A program made the position numbers and the translations under genes. A stretch of DNA of 64,000 nt from DSYU01 sp963827605. GTDB lineage: Bacteria > Chloroflexota > Anaerolineae > Anaerolineales > Anaerolineaceae. This document shows, piece by piece, positions 17,620-26,582 of the stretch; the first letter of the stretch is position 1; every line of letters begins with the position of its first letter. The stretch covers positions 434,001 to 498,000 of the forward strand of contig CAWHBK010000004.1 of the NCBI GenBank assembly GCA_963827605.1, in the 5' to 3' direction. Below the pieces are notes generated by a model. That model made no database searches and was not told where the DNA came from. It saw nothing but the letters and a program-made list of their open reading frames with translations.

Positions 17620-19029
17620 TTACGCCCGCCCGGGATTCCGCTTTGCCAGCCAGACTAATATCCCAATGCTCAGGGCGCTGACCAGCACACCCACGCCGAT
17701 GACGAGAAAGTACACCGGATCGGCATGGTTGTTGACCACCGGACTGGTAAGATCCAAATCAGAATACGGAAAAACCCGGGCAGCTTCCGTTACGCGCCAG
17801 GCCAGAAGGCGTTGAATGAGGACAACCGCCTGGTAAATCGCCACTGGAACCAGGGCAGCCTCAAAAACCCATTTCCAGCTCCCCAGCCGGTCGACCCATT
17901 TTTGCAGCGCGGCGATAGATAGGAAAATGAAGAAAACCAGCGCGAGCGAGATCATGCGGCTGACGCTGCGTTCGCCGTACAGCAGGGGGATGGGAAGCTG
18001 GCGGAATACGGCAAAAATGCCGTCATACGCCAGCAAAAAAATGGCCGCGATCGGGATGAGCACCCGGTCGATTTTCCGGGATTGGATCTGCAGCGCCAGC
18101 CAGGCGACCCCGGCCAAAAGTAAGAACGCGAGCCCAATTTTGCCAATAAAGAGATCAAATTCCCAGTACCCCAGATGACTTTCAAAATGTTTCAGCGGCA
18201 TCGCTTCGGCAGGGGTCACCCAATGCGTCAGGGCGACATATACGGCAATAAGATTGGGGTATCCATCATAATAATCCCGGCTGAAACCGTTGTAGGAAAG
18301 CACTGGAGGGAGTATCCGAAAGGCAGCCACCAGGCAGGCAAACCCAAGCGCTTTGAGAACCGTAAAAAAACGCCGGTAATAAACCAGCGAGAGAAACCCC
18401 AGGAAGATCAACGCCCACACAAATTGATGGTATGACCCCTGGAGAAATATGACCAACAAGAGCAGCGCGACTTTGAGTACCCAGGCCCAGGAATTATCCC
18501 CCTCGACAAACCGGTCAACCAGATAGACAAACCACGGCAGAAGGAAATACCCGCCCCAGGTAATGTGGCCCACCGAAAGGTGCGCCAGGATGTGCCCATT
18601 AAAAAAGAATAGCAGATAGGCGATCACCAGCAGCGGCATCGACAGTTTGAACCGGCGCTGCAGCGCCAATATTCCCCAAAAACCTGCGCTGTAGCAGATC
18701 CACATATGCAGCAGCACCCAGCTCCCGATCGGCATCCACTTCAGCAGGAGGATATCCGGTGACACAATCTCGTCGAAAGAACTAAAGTAGCGGTCGCAGC
18801 CTTCCCCACAGCGCAGCACATCCGGGTACTTGAAGTGGAACGGGATAACGTTTTTCCGCTCCGCGTCCTGCACCGCGGCGAGCCGCGGAATATTGACTTC
18901 CAACCAGTCATGAAATCCGAACGGGATATCCCCCCAATTGAAGAAGAGCCCCCATAGATAAATGCCGGATAGATATAATCCGGCAATCAGAACAGTGCTC
19001 CATTTTATGGGGTCAGGCGCACGCAGCAT
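17620..19029 (-). CDS. Polytopic membrane protein (GT-C-like)
   Basis: This 469-residue protein has about eleven hydrophobic segments. After the first segment comes a loop with GFHDWLEVNIPRLAAVQ, where an acidic pair sits as in GT-C glycosyltransferases that use lipid-linked sugars. The C-terminus ends WLAKRNPGRA with a basic tail. The catalytic family cannot be assigned and transport or flippase roles are possible. It is separated by about 220 bases from the gene downstream and by about 100 bases from the chromate transporter genes upstream. Confidence 0.65.
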   Translation of the reverse strand: MLRAPDPIKWSTVLIAGLYLSGIYLWGLFFNWGDIPFGFHDWLEVNIPRLAAVQDAERKNVIPFHFKYPDVLRCGEGCDRYFSSFDEIVSPDILLLKWMPIGSWVLLHMWICYSAGFWGILALQRRFKLSMPLLVIAYLLFFFNGHILAHLSVGHITWGGYFLLPWFVYLVDRFVEGDNSWAWVLKVALLLLVIFLQGSYHQFVWALIFLGFLSLVYYRRFFTVLKALGFACLVAAFRILPPVLSYNGFSRDYYDGYPNLIAVYVALTHWVTPAEAMPLKHFESHLGYWEFDLFIGKIGLAFLLLAGVAWLALQIQSRKIDRVLIPIAAIFLLAYDGIFAVFRQLPIPLLYGERSVSRMISLALVFFIFLSIAALQKWVDRLGSWKWVFEAALVPVAIYQAVVLIQRLLAWRVTEAARVFPYSDLDLTSPVVNNHADPVYFLVIGVGVLVSALSIGILVWLAKRNPGRA

Positions 19030-19128
19030 CGCTTCCTCGACTCATTCGAGAGGGTCGGTTAAGATTAGCATACAACCTGGAATCCAACAAGAAAGCCGCT
19101 TCTATCGCTATGCGCCATCCCAAACCCC

Positions 19129-19638
19129 TTACCGGTACACCACCACTCCCACCACAGCCGCCAGCGCCAGCACCACGATGACCGGAACGCGTTTGCTCAA
19201 CAGCAGTCCCAGCGCCCCCAACGCGATGACCACCCCGCCCCAATCGCTGATCGCCGACCTGGCCAGGCCGATAGCCACGGTAAAGGTCAGCCCAACCACT
19301 GCCAGGCCCAACCCGCGCGTGAAGTCCTGGACGGCCGGGTGGGCTTCCAGGCGGTTATAGAAGGCGGCCACCACCAGGGCCAGCAGCGGCGGCAGGCTCA
19401 GCGCTGCCAGTGACAGGGCCGCGCCCAGCCAGCCAAAGGTCAGGTAGCCCAGACTGATGCTCCACAGCCCGGTTGGCCCCGGGCTCACCTGGCCCACGGC
19501 AATGGCGGTGATAAAGTCCGACTCTTTCGCCCAGCCCAGGTCCACCAGATCCTTGTGCAAGAAGGGCAAGTTGCCCAGCCCGCCGGTGGAAAGCAGCGAC
19601 GCCTTGAGGAACAGCCAGAAGAAGAGCAGCGCGTTCAC
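19129..19638 (-). CDS. chrA: Chromate transporter, second subunit (short-chain CHR)
   Basis: This 169-residue protein starts at GTG 19638, overlapping the stop of the preceding CHR gene. It has a single CHR domain: FLKASLLSTGGLGNLPFLHKDLVD, AIAVGQVSPGPTGLWSISLGYL, and several hydrophobic segments. Short-chain CHR proteins work as pairs of opposite membrane topology. Family members export chromate or related oxyanions, driven by the membrane potential. The short C-terminus (VVGVVVYR) is complete. Confidence 0.85.
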   Translation of the reverse strand: MNALLFFWLFLKASLLSTGGLGNLPFLHKDLVDLGWAKESDFITAIAVGQVSPGPTGLWSISLGYLTFGWLGAALSLAALSLPPLLALVVAAFYNRLEAHPAVQDFTRGLGLAVVGLTFTVAIGLARSAISDWGGVVIALGALGLLLSKRVPVIVVLALAAVVGVVVYR

Positions 19639-20426
19639 TCGGGTTTCTCCTCCGGCAGGTTTTCCGCCTCAGGCGGGGCTTTCGCCTCAGGCTGCGTCTT
19701 CACCCCTGGTAAGCTCTTAACCTCCGGCGAGTTTTTTATTTCAGGCGGGTTCTCTGCCTCAGGCAGGGCGATCGCCCCCGGCAGAATTTCCGCCTCCGGC
19801 GCTGCCTTTTGCGGGATCAGCGCCATCCCCAAAATCGCCGCGCCGCCCGCCAGCAGTATCACCAGCACCGGCGACATTCCAACCGCCATCAGCAGCGCCG
19901 CTCCGGCCAGGATGACCAGGTGCGCGCCCAGGCGGGGCAGCCCTTCGCGGTGCGCGCGGACCAGCAGCGGCTGGCCCATCTGGATGCCCATCGCCAGGCT
20001 CAGCCCAATCGTGGCGGGCAGGATGCCGCGCATGGCCGCCTTCACCAGTGGCTGGTCGCGGATGGCGGAAAACCCGGCCGTCATCAGCACCGTGGCGGTT
20101 GCGCTGGGCAGCAGCATGCCCACGAACCCGGCAATAATCCCCGGCCAGCCGCACAGCTTATACCCCACCAGCGTCGTCAGCTTGAGCAGGTTAATGCCCG
20201 GCGAAATTTGCGCCAGGGCCCAGGTGCGCACAAATTCCTCCTCGCTCAGCCAGCCGCGCGCTACGCAGGTCTGGTGCAGCAGGTAAAAGGTGGAAGAACC
20301 GCCGCCAAATGATTGCAGGCCGGCCAGAAACCAGGCTGTGAAGATGTCCCAGGGGGAGGGGCGATCTGAATGCGTTTGCAGGGCAGTCTCCTTGGGTGTG
20401 TGGTGAGGCGAAATTCGCCCTGCCAA
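19635..20426 (-). CDS. chrA: Chromate transporter, first subunit with a Pro-Glu-rich tail
   Basis: The CHR domain shows FLAGLQSFGGGSSTFYLLHQTCV and WALAQISPGINLLKLTTLVGYK, then several membrane segments. From about residue 212 there is a roughly 50-residue tail of repeated PEAExxPE units ending EEKPE, absent from usual CHR proteins. The annotated ATG is only the ORF limit: an AAGGAG lies near the codons for TALQTHSDRP, so the true start may be further in. It is coupled to the second subunit by a GTGA overlap. Confidence 0.82.
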   Translation of the reverse strand: MAGRISPHHTPKETALQTHSDRPSPWDIFTAWFLAGLQSFGGGSSTFYLLHQTCVARGWLSEEEFVRTWALAQISPGINLLKLTTLVGYKLCGWPGIIAGFVGMLLPSATATVLMTAGFSAIRDQPLVKAAMRGILPATIGLSLAMGIQMGQPLLVRAHREGLPRLGAHLVILAGAALLMAVGMSPVLVILLAGGAAILGMALIPQKAAPEAEILPGAIALPEAENPPEIKNSPEVKSLPGVKTQPEAKAPPEAENLPEEKPE

Positions 20427-20538
20427 TTGTATCAGACAAGCTTATCGATCGGTTCTTCCGGATGCGGGTCCCCTTGTACCGCAACGCCAGATTCTGACCT
20501 ATAATAAACCGGTATTAAACCGTTACATGTGGTCCGCG

Positions 20539-20585
20539 GAAGAAGACCCCAAAGGTCTCGGAGACCTTTGGGGTCTTCTTCTTTT
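20539..20585. terminator. Perfect 21-base palindrome with T-tract
   Basis: Arms 20539-20559 and 20561-20581 are exact reverse complements (GAAGAAGACCCCAAAGGTCTC) with a one-base centre, followed by CTTTT. It lies between the divergent chromate transporter and lipoprotein genes, so it terminates neither of them. It may end an unseen transcript or be a binding site or mobile palindrome. Confidence 0.6.
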
Positions 20586-20675
20586 GGAGTCTTTCTTCTC
20601 TCTTAAACTTTGACAGAATCTATATATTTCCTCCCCTTCCTTTCATGCTAGCATGATTGCCAGTGGAGGAAAATC

Positions 20676-22000
20676 ATGAATAAGAGAAGAAATGCCCATT
20701 TACGCTACTCCATACCGGGCTTAATGATTGCCATCCTGCTGGCGGGCTGCTCCGGCGGCCTGGCCCCGCGCAACATCCCCCGTACGGGCGGAACCGCCAC
20801 GCTGCCCGCCGGTCAGGGCTTTATCACTCCCGGCGCGGCTGGAACGGCTTACCCTGTCGAAACGGCCGCGGCGACCGCTACCACAGGCAGCCCCGCCACC
20901 GCTTACCCCGCCGCTACTACGGCAGCCACCGCGCCCGCGGCTGCTACTGCACCTACTGGCGGCGCGGGCACCGCCTACCCTGCGCCGACTGGCAGCCACC
21001 GCCACCAGCGGGCCAACCGTCAGCAGCATTCCCCTACCGGCCCAGCGCCAGACGATCCAGTTCCCGGCGGGCGGCACCTCCTTCGCGGTGACCATCGACC
21101 CTACAGCCGAATACGGCCCAGGCATACCAGCTGCAGGCCGCGAACGGGCAGCGCATGTACATCACCATCGACGGGAACGCGCTGATGCAGCTGTATGACC
21201 CCAACCAGAGCCCGCTTTCGGGAGTACTGCCGGCGATCAACCCGGTGCAGATTTCGCTCAGCCAGACCGGGACGTACTACATCGCCCTGCAAGGTGACGG
21301 GCCGGTGACGATGAGCGTGTATATCCCCGCGGCAGGCGTCAGCCAGACGGTCCCCGCCCCGCTGCCTGCCCAGCGCCCGGCCATCCGCTTCCCGGCGGGC
21401 GCCACATCCGCCAGCTTCACGGTCAACATGAACCCGGCTGTGCCACTTGCCTACACGCTCAACGTGCGCGCCGGGCAGCAGATGACCGTCACCACCAACG
21501 GCAACGCCACGGTGACCCTATTGGCCCCCGACCGGGCGACCATGGTGCCGTCCGCGGCCATGCCCACCCACCAGTGGCGCTATCCACTGTCCCAGTCCGG
21601 TGACTACACCCTGATCCTGCTTGGCAGCGGCACGGTGAACGTGACGGTGAGCATCCCGGCCCTGTCCGGCGGCCCCACTGCCACCGCCCAACCCACCCCT
21701 GCCAGCAGCACGCGCATCATCTTCGCCCCCGGCACGGCTTCGACCAAACGGACCGTCAACCTGACGCCGGGGCAGCCTCAGGCCTTTGTGCTCGGCTTAC
21801 AGCAGGGCCAGACCCTCTACGTCTCGACCACCGGCAGCGTCAGCGTGACCATTTACGGCCCCGGTAACACGGTGCTGACCACCGGCCAGGCCGGCTTTCC
21901 CAAGCGCTGGTCCGCCCCCGCCAACCAGACCGGCGATTATACCTTCGTCATAACCGGCAGCGGCAGCAGCGCGCTGGAGTTCTACGTACCGCCGAGGTAA
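20676..22000 (+). CDS. Lipoprotein with three PPC-like beta-sandwich repeats (two frameshifts)
   Basis: ATG 20676 follows GGAGG and starts a lipoprotein signal peptide (lipobox ILLAGC). A Thr/Ala/Pro-rich linker with repeated TAYPA words runs to about residue 105. Three copies of a roughly 105-residue domain follow, each opening with a FPAG- or FAPG-type strand and closing with QTGTYYIALQGDG, QSGDYTLILLGSG or QTGDYTFVITGSG, as in bacterial pre-peptidase C-terminal domains. The frame shifts +1 near 20985 and again near 21106; the joined product is about 440 residues. Probable role is a surface binding or scaffold protein. Confidence 0.75.
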
Positions 22001-22010
22001 AAATAAATCA

Positions 22011-22053
22011 GGTAATCCTGCCGCGGCGGCATTGTCGCCGCGGCAGGATTACC
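22011..22053. terminator. Bidirectional hairpin, 17-base perfect stem
   Basis: Arms GGTAATCCTGCCGCGGC (22011-22027) and its exact complement (22037-22053) sit between the convergent lipoprotein and GME genes. Confidence 0.8.
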
Positions 22054-22054
22054 A

Positions 22055-23011
22055 TTATTTAATCTTCTTCACCTGCTCCTCGATCCAGGGGTAGGTGCGG
22101 GCGATGCCGTCTTTGAGGAGGAAGCGCGGCTTCCAGCCGAGCGAATAGATGCGCTCGTTGCTAAAGTTGCGCGACTGCACGCCCACCGGGCCATCCACGT
22201 GGCGCACGTTGAATTTCTTCCCCGACACTTCCGCGACCGTGGCGACCAGCTCGTCCACAGTGACGTACTGCGGGCAGCCAATGTTGGCCGGGACGGTCAT
22301 ATCTGACTGCATCAGCAGGAAGATGCCTTCGACCATGTCATCCACAAAGGTATAGGAGCGCACGGCGCTGCCGCTGCCCCACACCTCGATCGTTCCGCCG
22401 TCTTCCACCTCTGCGACTTTGCGGCAGATGGCGGCGGGGGCCTTTTCGCGCCCGCCGCGCCAGGTGCCGTACGGACCATAGCAGTTCTGGAAGCGCGCCA
22501 CGCGCACGACCAGGCCGCGGTTGCGCGCGTAGGCCATCGCCATGCGCTCGGCGTACAGCTTTTCCCAACCGTACTCGTTATCCGGGTTGGCCGGGACGGC
22601 CTGGTCTTCGGTCATCTCAGGCTCGCCGGGCTGCATATCCCGGTACACGCAGGCGGAGGAGGAAAAGAAATAGCGCTTTACGCCCATCTGCGATGCGGTA
22701 TTGGACATGTGGATGTTGATCAGCGCGCTGTTGTGCATGATTTCGCACTCGGCAGAGTGGATGAAGCCCATCCCGCCCATGTCGGCGGCCAGCTGGTACA
22801 CCTCGTCGAAGGCTTCGCCGTTCAGGTCCAGCGCCTTGCGGCAGTCTTCCTCTTTGCGCAGATCCAGCACGCAAAACTCATCCGCCGCAGTGGGATAAAA
22901 CTCGTGCTCTTTAATATCGACGCCGCGCACCCAGCGCCCTTCGCGCTTGAGCTTTTTTACCAGGTGCCCACCGATGAACCCCCCGGCGCCACAAACCAGT
23001 GCTTTTTTCAT
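22055..23011 (-). CDS. GDP-mannose 3,5-epimerase-like SDR enzyme
   Basis: Start MKKALVCGAGGFIGGHL at 23011 is chosen over an upstream ATG at 23029 because it places the Rossmann motif (GAGGFIG) at the very N-terminus. The 318-residue protein matches the plant GME pattern closely: LAADMGGMGFIHSAE, FFSSSACVYRD with catalytic Ser/Tyr surroundings, YGWEKLYAE (YxxxK), FQNCYGPYGTWRGGREKAPAA, and TFVDDMVEGI. GME converts GDP-D-mannose to GDP-L-galactose and GDP-L-gulose. In a bacterium this could supply L-sugars to surface polysaccharide. No other nucleotide-sugar genes adjoin. Confidence 0.85.
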   Translation of the reverse strand: MKKALVCGAGGFIGGHLVKKLKREGRWVRGVDIKEHEFYPTAADEFCVLDLRKEEDCRKALDLNGEAFDEVYQLAADMGGMGFIHSAECEIMHNSALINIHMSNTASQMGVKRYFFSSSACVYRDMQPGEPEMTEDQAVPANPDNEYGWEKLYAERMAMAYARNRGLVVRVARFQNCYGPYGTWRGGREKAPAAICRKVAEVEDGGTIEVWGSGSAVRSYTFVDDMVEGIFLLMQSDMTVPANIGCPQYVTVDELVATVAEVSGKKFNVRHVDGPVGVQSRNFSNERIYSLGWKPRFLLKDGIARTYPWIEEQVKKIK

Positions 23012-23041
23012 GGTATTAATCCTCTTCATAAGAACAGTCTG

Positions 23042-23125
23042 TAATCGCGAATGAAACGAATGAAGCGAATTTCGCGAATAAGAATTTTTTATAACTTATC
23101 CACGTCATTCGTTTCGCAGCGCAGC
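23042..23125. repeat. GCGAAT-type inverted repeat
   Basis: Left arm 23045-23083 (GCGAATGAAACGAATGAAGCG...) pairs imperfectly with 23094-23125 (CTTATCCACGTCATTCGTTTCG). It is the same family as the element at 8340-8430 and lies in the gap upstream of the epimerase gene. Confidence 0.65.
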
Positions 23126-23255
23126 GCCCTTCGCTTCAAGTGAAACATACATATCGCGAAATACAAAATGACGATGGAAAGTCAACGCTATTGTAGCAAG
23201 CGCTCCTTCCCTACGCAAGGTAATAATGCTTTCACTGTTATAATTTCTGTATCCT

Positions 23256-23555
23256 ATGAAAACTGTAATGTGGTTGTTAAGATGCACGGGGATATTTTTA
23301 CTGGCCTTGGGATTGGTCGCCGGGCCGTGGGCGGCCAGCCCGGCCCGCGCGGTGACCGGCCCCCTGGCGTCTGCCCGGCTGGTTTCTCAAGCCACCCCGG
23401 CGCCGACTGTAACAGGCAGTCCGGGGACCGCGGATGAGCAGCCGCCGGGCTCGTGGCTGCTGTTCATCCTGCTGATCGTGTGCAGCATGGTCGGGCTGCT
23501 GGTGCTGGGGGTAGGCGCGGCGGTCCTGTTGGCGCGGCTGAGGGAGCGTTTCTAA
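23256..23555 (+). CDS. Small membrane protein upstream of the TPR-AAA ATPase
   Basis: A 99-residue protein with an N-terminal hydrophobic signal segment (LLRCTGIFLLALGLVAGPWAA), a Pro/Thr-rich exported stretch of about 40 residues, and one C-terminal membrane helix (LLFILLIVCSMVGLLVLGVGAAVLL) ending in a basic tail RLRERF. Its stop overlaps the ATG of the next gene (TAATG), so the two are coupled. It may anchor or signal to the cytosolic ATPase. No known family recognised. Confidence 0.7.
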   Translation: MKTVMWLLRCTGIFLLALGLVAGPWAASPARAVTGPLASARLVSQATPAPTVTGSPGTADEQPPGSWLLFILLIVCSMVGLLVLGVGAAVLLARLRERF

Positions 23556-24938
23556 TGAGTGATCTCGAAGTGATCCAGGCGCTGGAAGAAGCGCTGCAAG
23601 CAGCCCCCGATAACCTGGCGCTGCGCACGCACCTGGCCGGGCTGCTGGCCGCGCAGGGCATGTATATCGAGGCGGTGCAGCATTACCGCCAGGCCTTGAA
23701 CCTGGCGCCCACCGACGCCGGTCTCAAGCTGGCGCTGGCCGAGGCGTACGACGGGCAGGGCAAAACCGACGTGGCGCTGGTGGTGCTGGAAGACATGCTG
23801 CGCGCCAAAAATGCGCCGCCCAGGGCCCTGCGCCTGGCCGCGCGCCTGTATCTGCAGTCCGGACAGCCGCTCGATGCCCTGCGCGCCTACCAGCAAGCCG
23901 TCGCCGCCGACCCCAACCTGGCGGACGCGGAGCTGGCGGCGCAGTTGGGCATCCCCGCGGTCGACCCCGGCCAATCCGAGGCGCTCGGGCAGCGAAGAGC
24001 CGCCGCGCGAGAAAAAGGAGCCGGTCTTCGTGGTCGGTAAAGATGAGCCCGACCCGGCCAGTCTGTACGAGATCGAGCGCCCGAGTATCAACTTTGCGGA
24101 TGTGGGTGGGATGGAAAAGCTCAAGGAAGAGATCCGCATGAAGATCATCTACCCGCTGGCCCAGCCCGACCTGTTCCGCGCGTATGGCAAGAAAACCGGC
24201 GGAGGCATCTTGATGTACGGCCCGCCCGGCTGCGGCAAGACCCATCTGGCCCGCGCAACCGCCGGAGAGGTGGAAGCAGCCTTCCTTTCGATCGGGCTGC
24301 ATGATGTGCTGGATATGTACATCGGGCAGAGCGAGCGCAACCTGCACCAGGTGTTCGAGACTGCCCGCCAGAAAGCGCCCTGCGTGCTGTTCTTTGACGA
24401 GGTAGACGCGCTGGGCGGCAGCCGGGCCGACATGCGCCACAACGCCATGCGCCAGGTGATCAACCAGCTCCTGTCCGAAATGGACGGGGTAGATGCCTCC
24501 AACGAGGGCGTGCTGGTCCTGGCCGCAACCAATACCCCCTGGTACGTGGACCAGGCCCTGCGCCGCCCGGGGCGCTTCGACCGGGTCCTGTTTATTCCCC
24601 CACCAGACGTGCTGGCCCGTGACTCCATCCTGCGCCTGCTGCTCAAAGACAGGCCCACCGCGCAGATCGACTATGCCCGCCTGGCCCGCGAAACCCGCGA
24701 GTTCAGCGGCGCGGACCTGCGCGGTGCGGTAGACCAGGCCGTAGAGCAGAAACTGTCCGCGGCTATGCGCAGCGGAATCCCCGCCCCCCTCACCACCGCC
24801 GATCTGCTGGAAGGCATCCACAAGCAGCGCCCCACCACCATCGAATGGTTCGAGACCGCGCGCAACTACGCCGTCTACGCCAACGAAGGCGGGATGTACG
24901 ATGATGTGCTGGCGTACTTGAAGATCAAGAAGGGATAA
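23555..24938 (+). CDS. TPR-AAA+ ATPase (one frameshift)
   Basis: The first about 145 residues are TPR-like helices (EEALQAAPDNLALRTHLAGLL, YIEAVQHYRQALNLAPTD). After a +1 shift near 23987 (one extra G in GGG) the frame continues to an acidic linker and an FtsH/p97-type AAA module: FADVGGMEKLKEEI, Walker A GPPGCGKTH, Walker B CVLFFDEVDAL, sensor VLAATNTPW, arginine finger region RRPGRFDR. The joined product is about 460 residues. AAA proteins of this type remodel or extract proteins. The fusion to TPRs and the coupled membrane gene suggest recruitment to a membrane substrate. Confidence 0.85.
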
Positions 24939-24959
24939 CCGCGATAGAAAGAAATGGCA

Positions 24960-25073
24960 TTTTTTTAACGCGGATTACACGGATTATTCTAATTACACGG
25001 ATAAGAAAGATCTTTTGAAAGAAATCTCTTATCCGCGAAATCCGCTCCATCAGCGTAATCCGCGGTAAAAACT
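24960..25073. repeat. CGCGGATTACACGG-type inverted repeat
   Basis: Left arm 24962-25008 (TTTAACGCGGATTACACGG...ACACGGATAAG) pairs with the complement of 25029-25073 (CTTATCCGCG...GTAATCCGCGGTAAAAAC). About 45-base imperfect arms fill the gap between the ATPase and the TPR membrane protein. Confidence 0.75.
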
Positions 25074-25090
25074 TGCATCCACCAGCCCCC

Positions 25091-26431
25091 ATGCCCTCTA
25101 CCAACTTCCAGGACTCGCAACGCACCGAAACTGCCAAACTGCTCGAATACGGGCAGACGCTGTTTGATCTGCGCCGCTACAAGGACGCCGAGGCCACCCT
25201 GCGCCAGGCCCTGGCGCGCGACCCGAACAGCTGGCTGGGACATTATTTTCTCGGCGCGGCGCTGCTGGCCCAATCGGATGACAAACCCGAGCAGGCCCAG
25301 GCAGGGCTCAAAGAGGCCAAACGCACTATCGCGCTGCGCCCCGACCACGAAACCGGCTACTTCCTGCTCAGTTGGGCCTACCTGTGCCTGGGGAAACCCA
25401 AAGATGCGCTTGATGCGGCCCACCAGGGCATGCGCATCGACCCGCAAGAAGCCTGGGGCTACGCATTGGTAGCGCGCGCCTACCGCCTGGAGCGCGATTG
25501 GGCCAAAGAGCTGCAAGCCGCCGAAACCGGCCTGAAGATTGAGCCCGACCACACCAACCTGCTCAACCTGCGCGCTGAAGCGCTGATCATGCTGGGACGC
25601 CAGGAAGACGCCGCCGGGGCTGTCGAAGCCGCGCTGCGCAGCGACCCGTCCAGCCCCATGGCGCACGCCAACCAGGGCTGGCTGGCGCTGCACCACAGCG
25701 ATGAAAAAGCCGCCCTGGTGCACTTCCGCGAAGCCATGCGCCTGGACCCCACCTCCGAGGCTGCGCGCATGGGGCTGGTGCAGGCGCTGCACGCGCGCAG
25801 CCCGCTCTACCGCTTGCTGCTAAAATACTTCCTCTGGACGCGGCGCGCGACCACCGGCGAGTTCTGGAGCATACGGCTGATGCTGTATGGGGTCAACACC
25901 ACGCTGCGGGTGATCACGCGCGCCTTCCCACCTCTGCTGATCATCACGCTGCCCTATTTCGCGCTGTACCAGATTTTCACCTTCTTCAACTGGACCGGCG
26001 ATGCCTTCTTTAACCTGCTGCTGCGCCTCTCACACGCCGGGCGGCTGGTGCTCTCCAAAGACGAGCAGGCCGAGGCCAGCGGCTGCGGTTTCACCGGGCT
26101 GCTGTTCCTGATCAACGCCGCCGCGCTGGTCGCCGCGCTGGTGCTGCGCCCCGGCGCATGGGGCCTGGCGTGGACCTTTGGGCTGGGCGCGCTGCTCTCC
26201 CTGGGCATGCTGATCCCGGTGGCGGGCATCTTCAAGGTGGACCCTTCCTATCGCAAACGGCGCGGCGCGCTGGTGGTGCTGGCGGCGCTGCTGGGCGCCA
26301 GCGCGGCCTGTGGTTGGGGCGGCTCATTCGTCCCCACCCCCTGGCAAGCGGTTCCGCTGGTGCTGTTCCTCATCGGCTGGGTGATCTACCCCTGGCTGGC
26401 GTATGTGATTATCAGCATACAGGATAGCTGA
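25091..26431 (+). CDS. TPR protein with C-terminal membrane domain
   Basis: Start ATG 25091 (MPSTNFQDSQ) is preferred to the ORF-limit ATG at 25073, which lies in the inverted repeat. Residues about 15-235 are five or six TPR units (YKDAEATLRQALARDPNSW, ALDAAHQGMRIDPQEAW, AALVHFREAMRLDPTS). The rest has four to six hydrophobic segments (PPLLIITLPYFALYQIF, LLFLINAAALVAALVL, LVLFLIGWVIYPWLAYVII). It follows the TPR-AAA gene on the same strand by about 150 bases, so a shared membrane-protein process is plausible. Not assigned to a named family. Confidence 0.75.
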   Translation: MPSTNFQDSQRTETAKLLEYGQTLFDLRRYKDAEATLRQALARDPNSWLGHYFLGAALLAQSDDKPEQAQAGLKEAKRTIALRPDHETGYFLLSWAYLCLGKPKDALDAAHQGMRIDPQEAWGYALVARAYRLERDWAKELQAAETGLKIEPDHTNLLNLRAEALIMLGRQEDAAGAVEAALRSDPSSPMAHANQGWLALHHSDEKAALVHFREAMRLDPTSEAARMGLVQALHARSPLYRLLLKYFLWTRRATTGEFWSIRLMLYGVNTTLRVITRAFPPLLIITLPYFALYQIFTFFNWTGDAFFNLLLRLSHAGRLVLSKDEQAEASGCGFTGLLFLINAAALVAALVLRPGAWGLAWTFGLGALLSLGMLIPVAGIFKVDPSYRKRRGALVVLAALLGASAACGWGGSFVPTPWQAVPLVLFLIGWVIYPWLAYVIISIQDS

Positions 26432-26467
26432 CAGATCCCGGGAACATGTTCTGTTGACAAGACTGAA

Positions 26468-26503
26468 GGCAGCCCCACCGGGATTTATTCCGCTGGGGCT
26501 GCC
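26468..26503. terminator. Hairpin between convergent genes
   Basis: Stem GGCAGCCCCA-CGG pairs with CCG-TGGGGCTGCC around the loop GATTTATT, after the TPR membrane protein and before the end of the lipoprotein gene. Confidence 0.7.
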
Positions 26504-26582
26504 CTTACTGCCTCATACGACAGGCGGCCCAGGCGCTCTTTATTGGCGCTTTCGCCGGGGCGCAAGGCGGCCTTTTCCTCTT

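Noticed and set aside
17456..17815. Plus-strand ORF containing AQDYGYFDNYYMNLDVRDE
   Set aside because: The first 50 codons have coding-like composition, but there is no ribosome site and the second half is antisense to the end of a membrane protein gene, so I do not annotate it.
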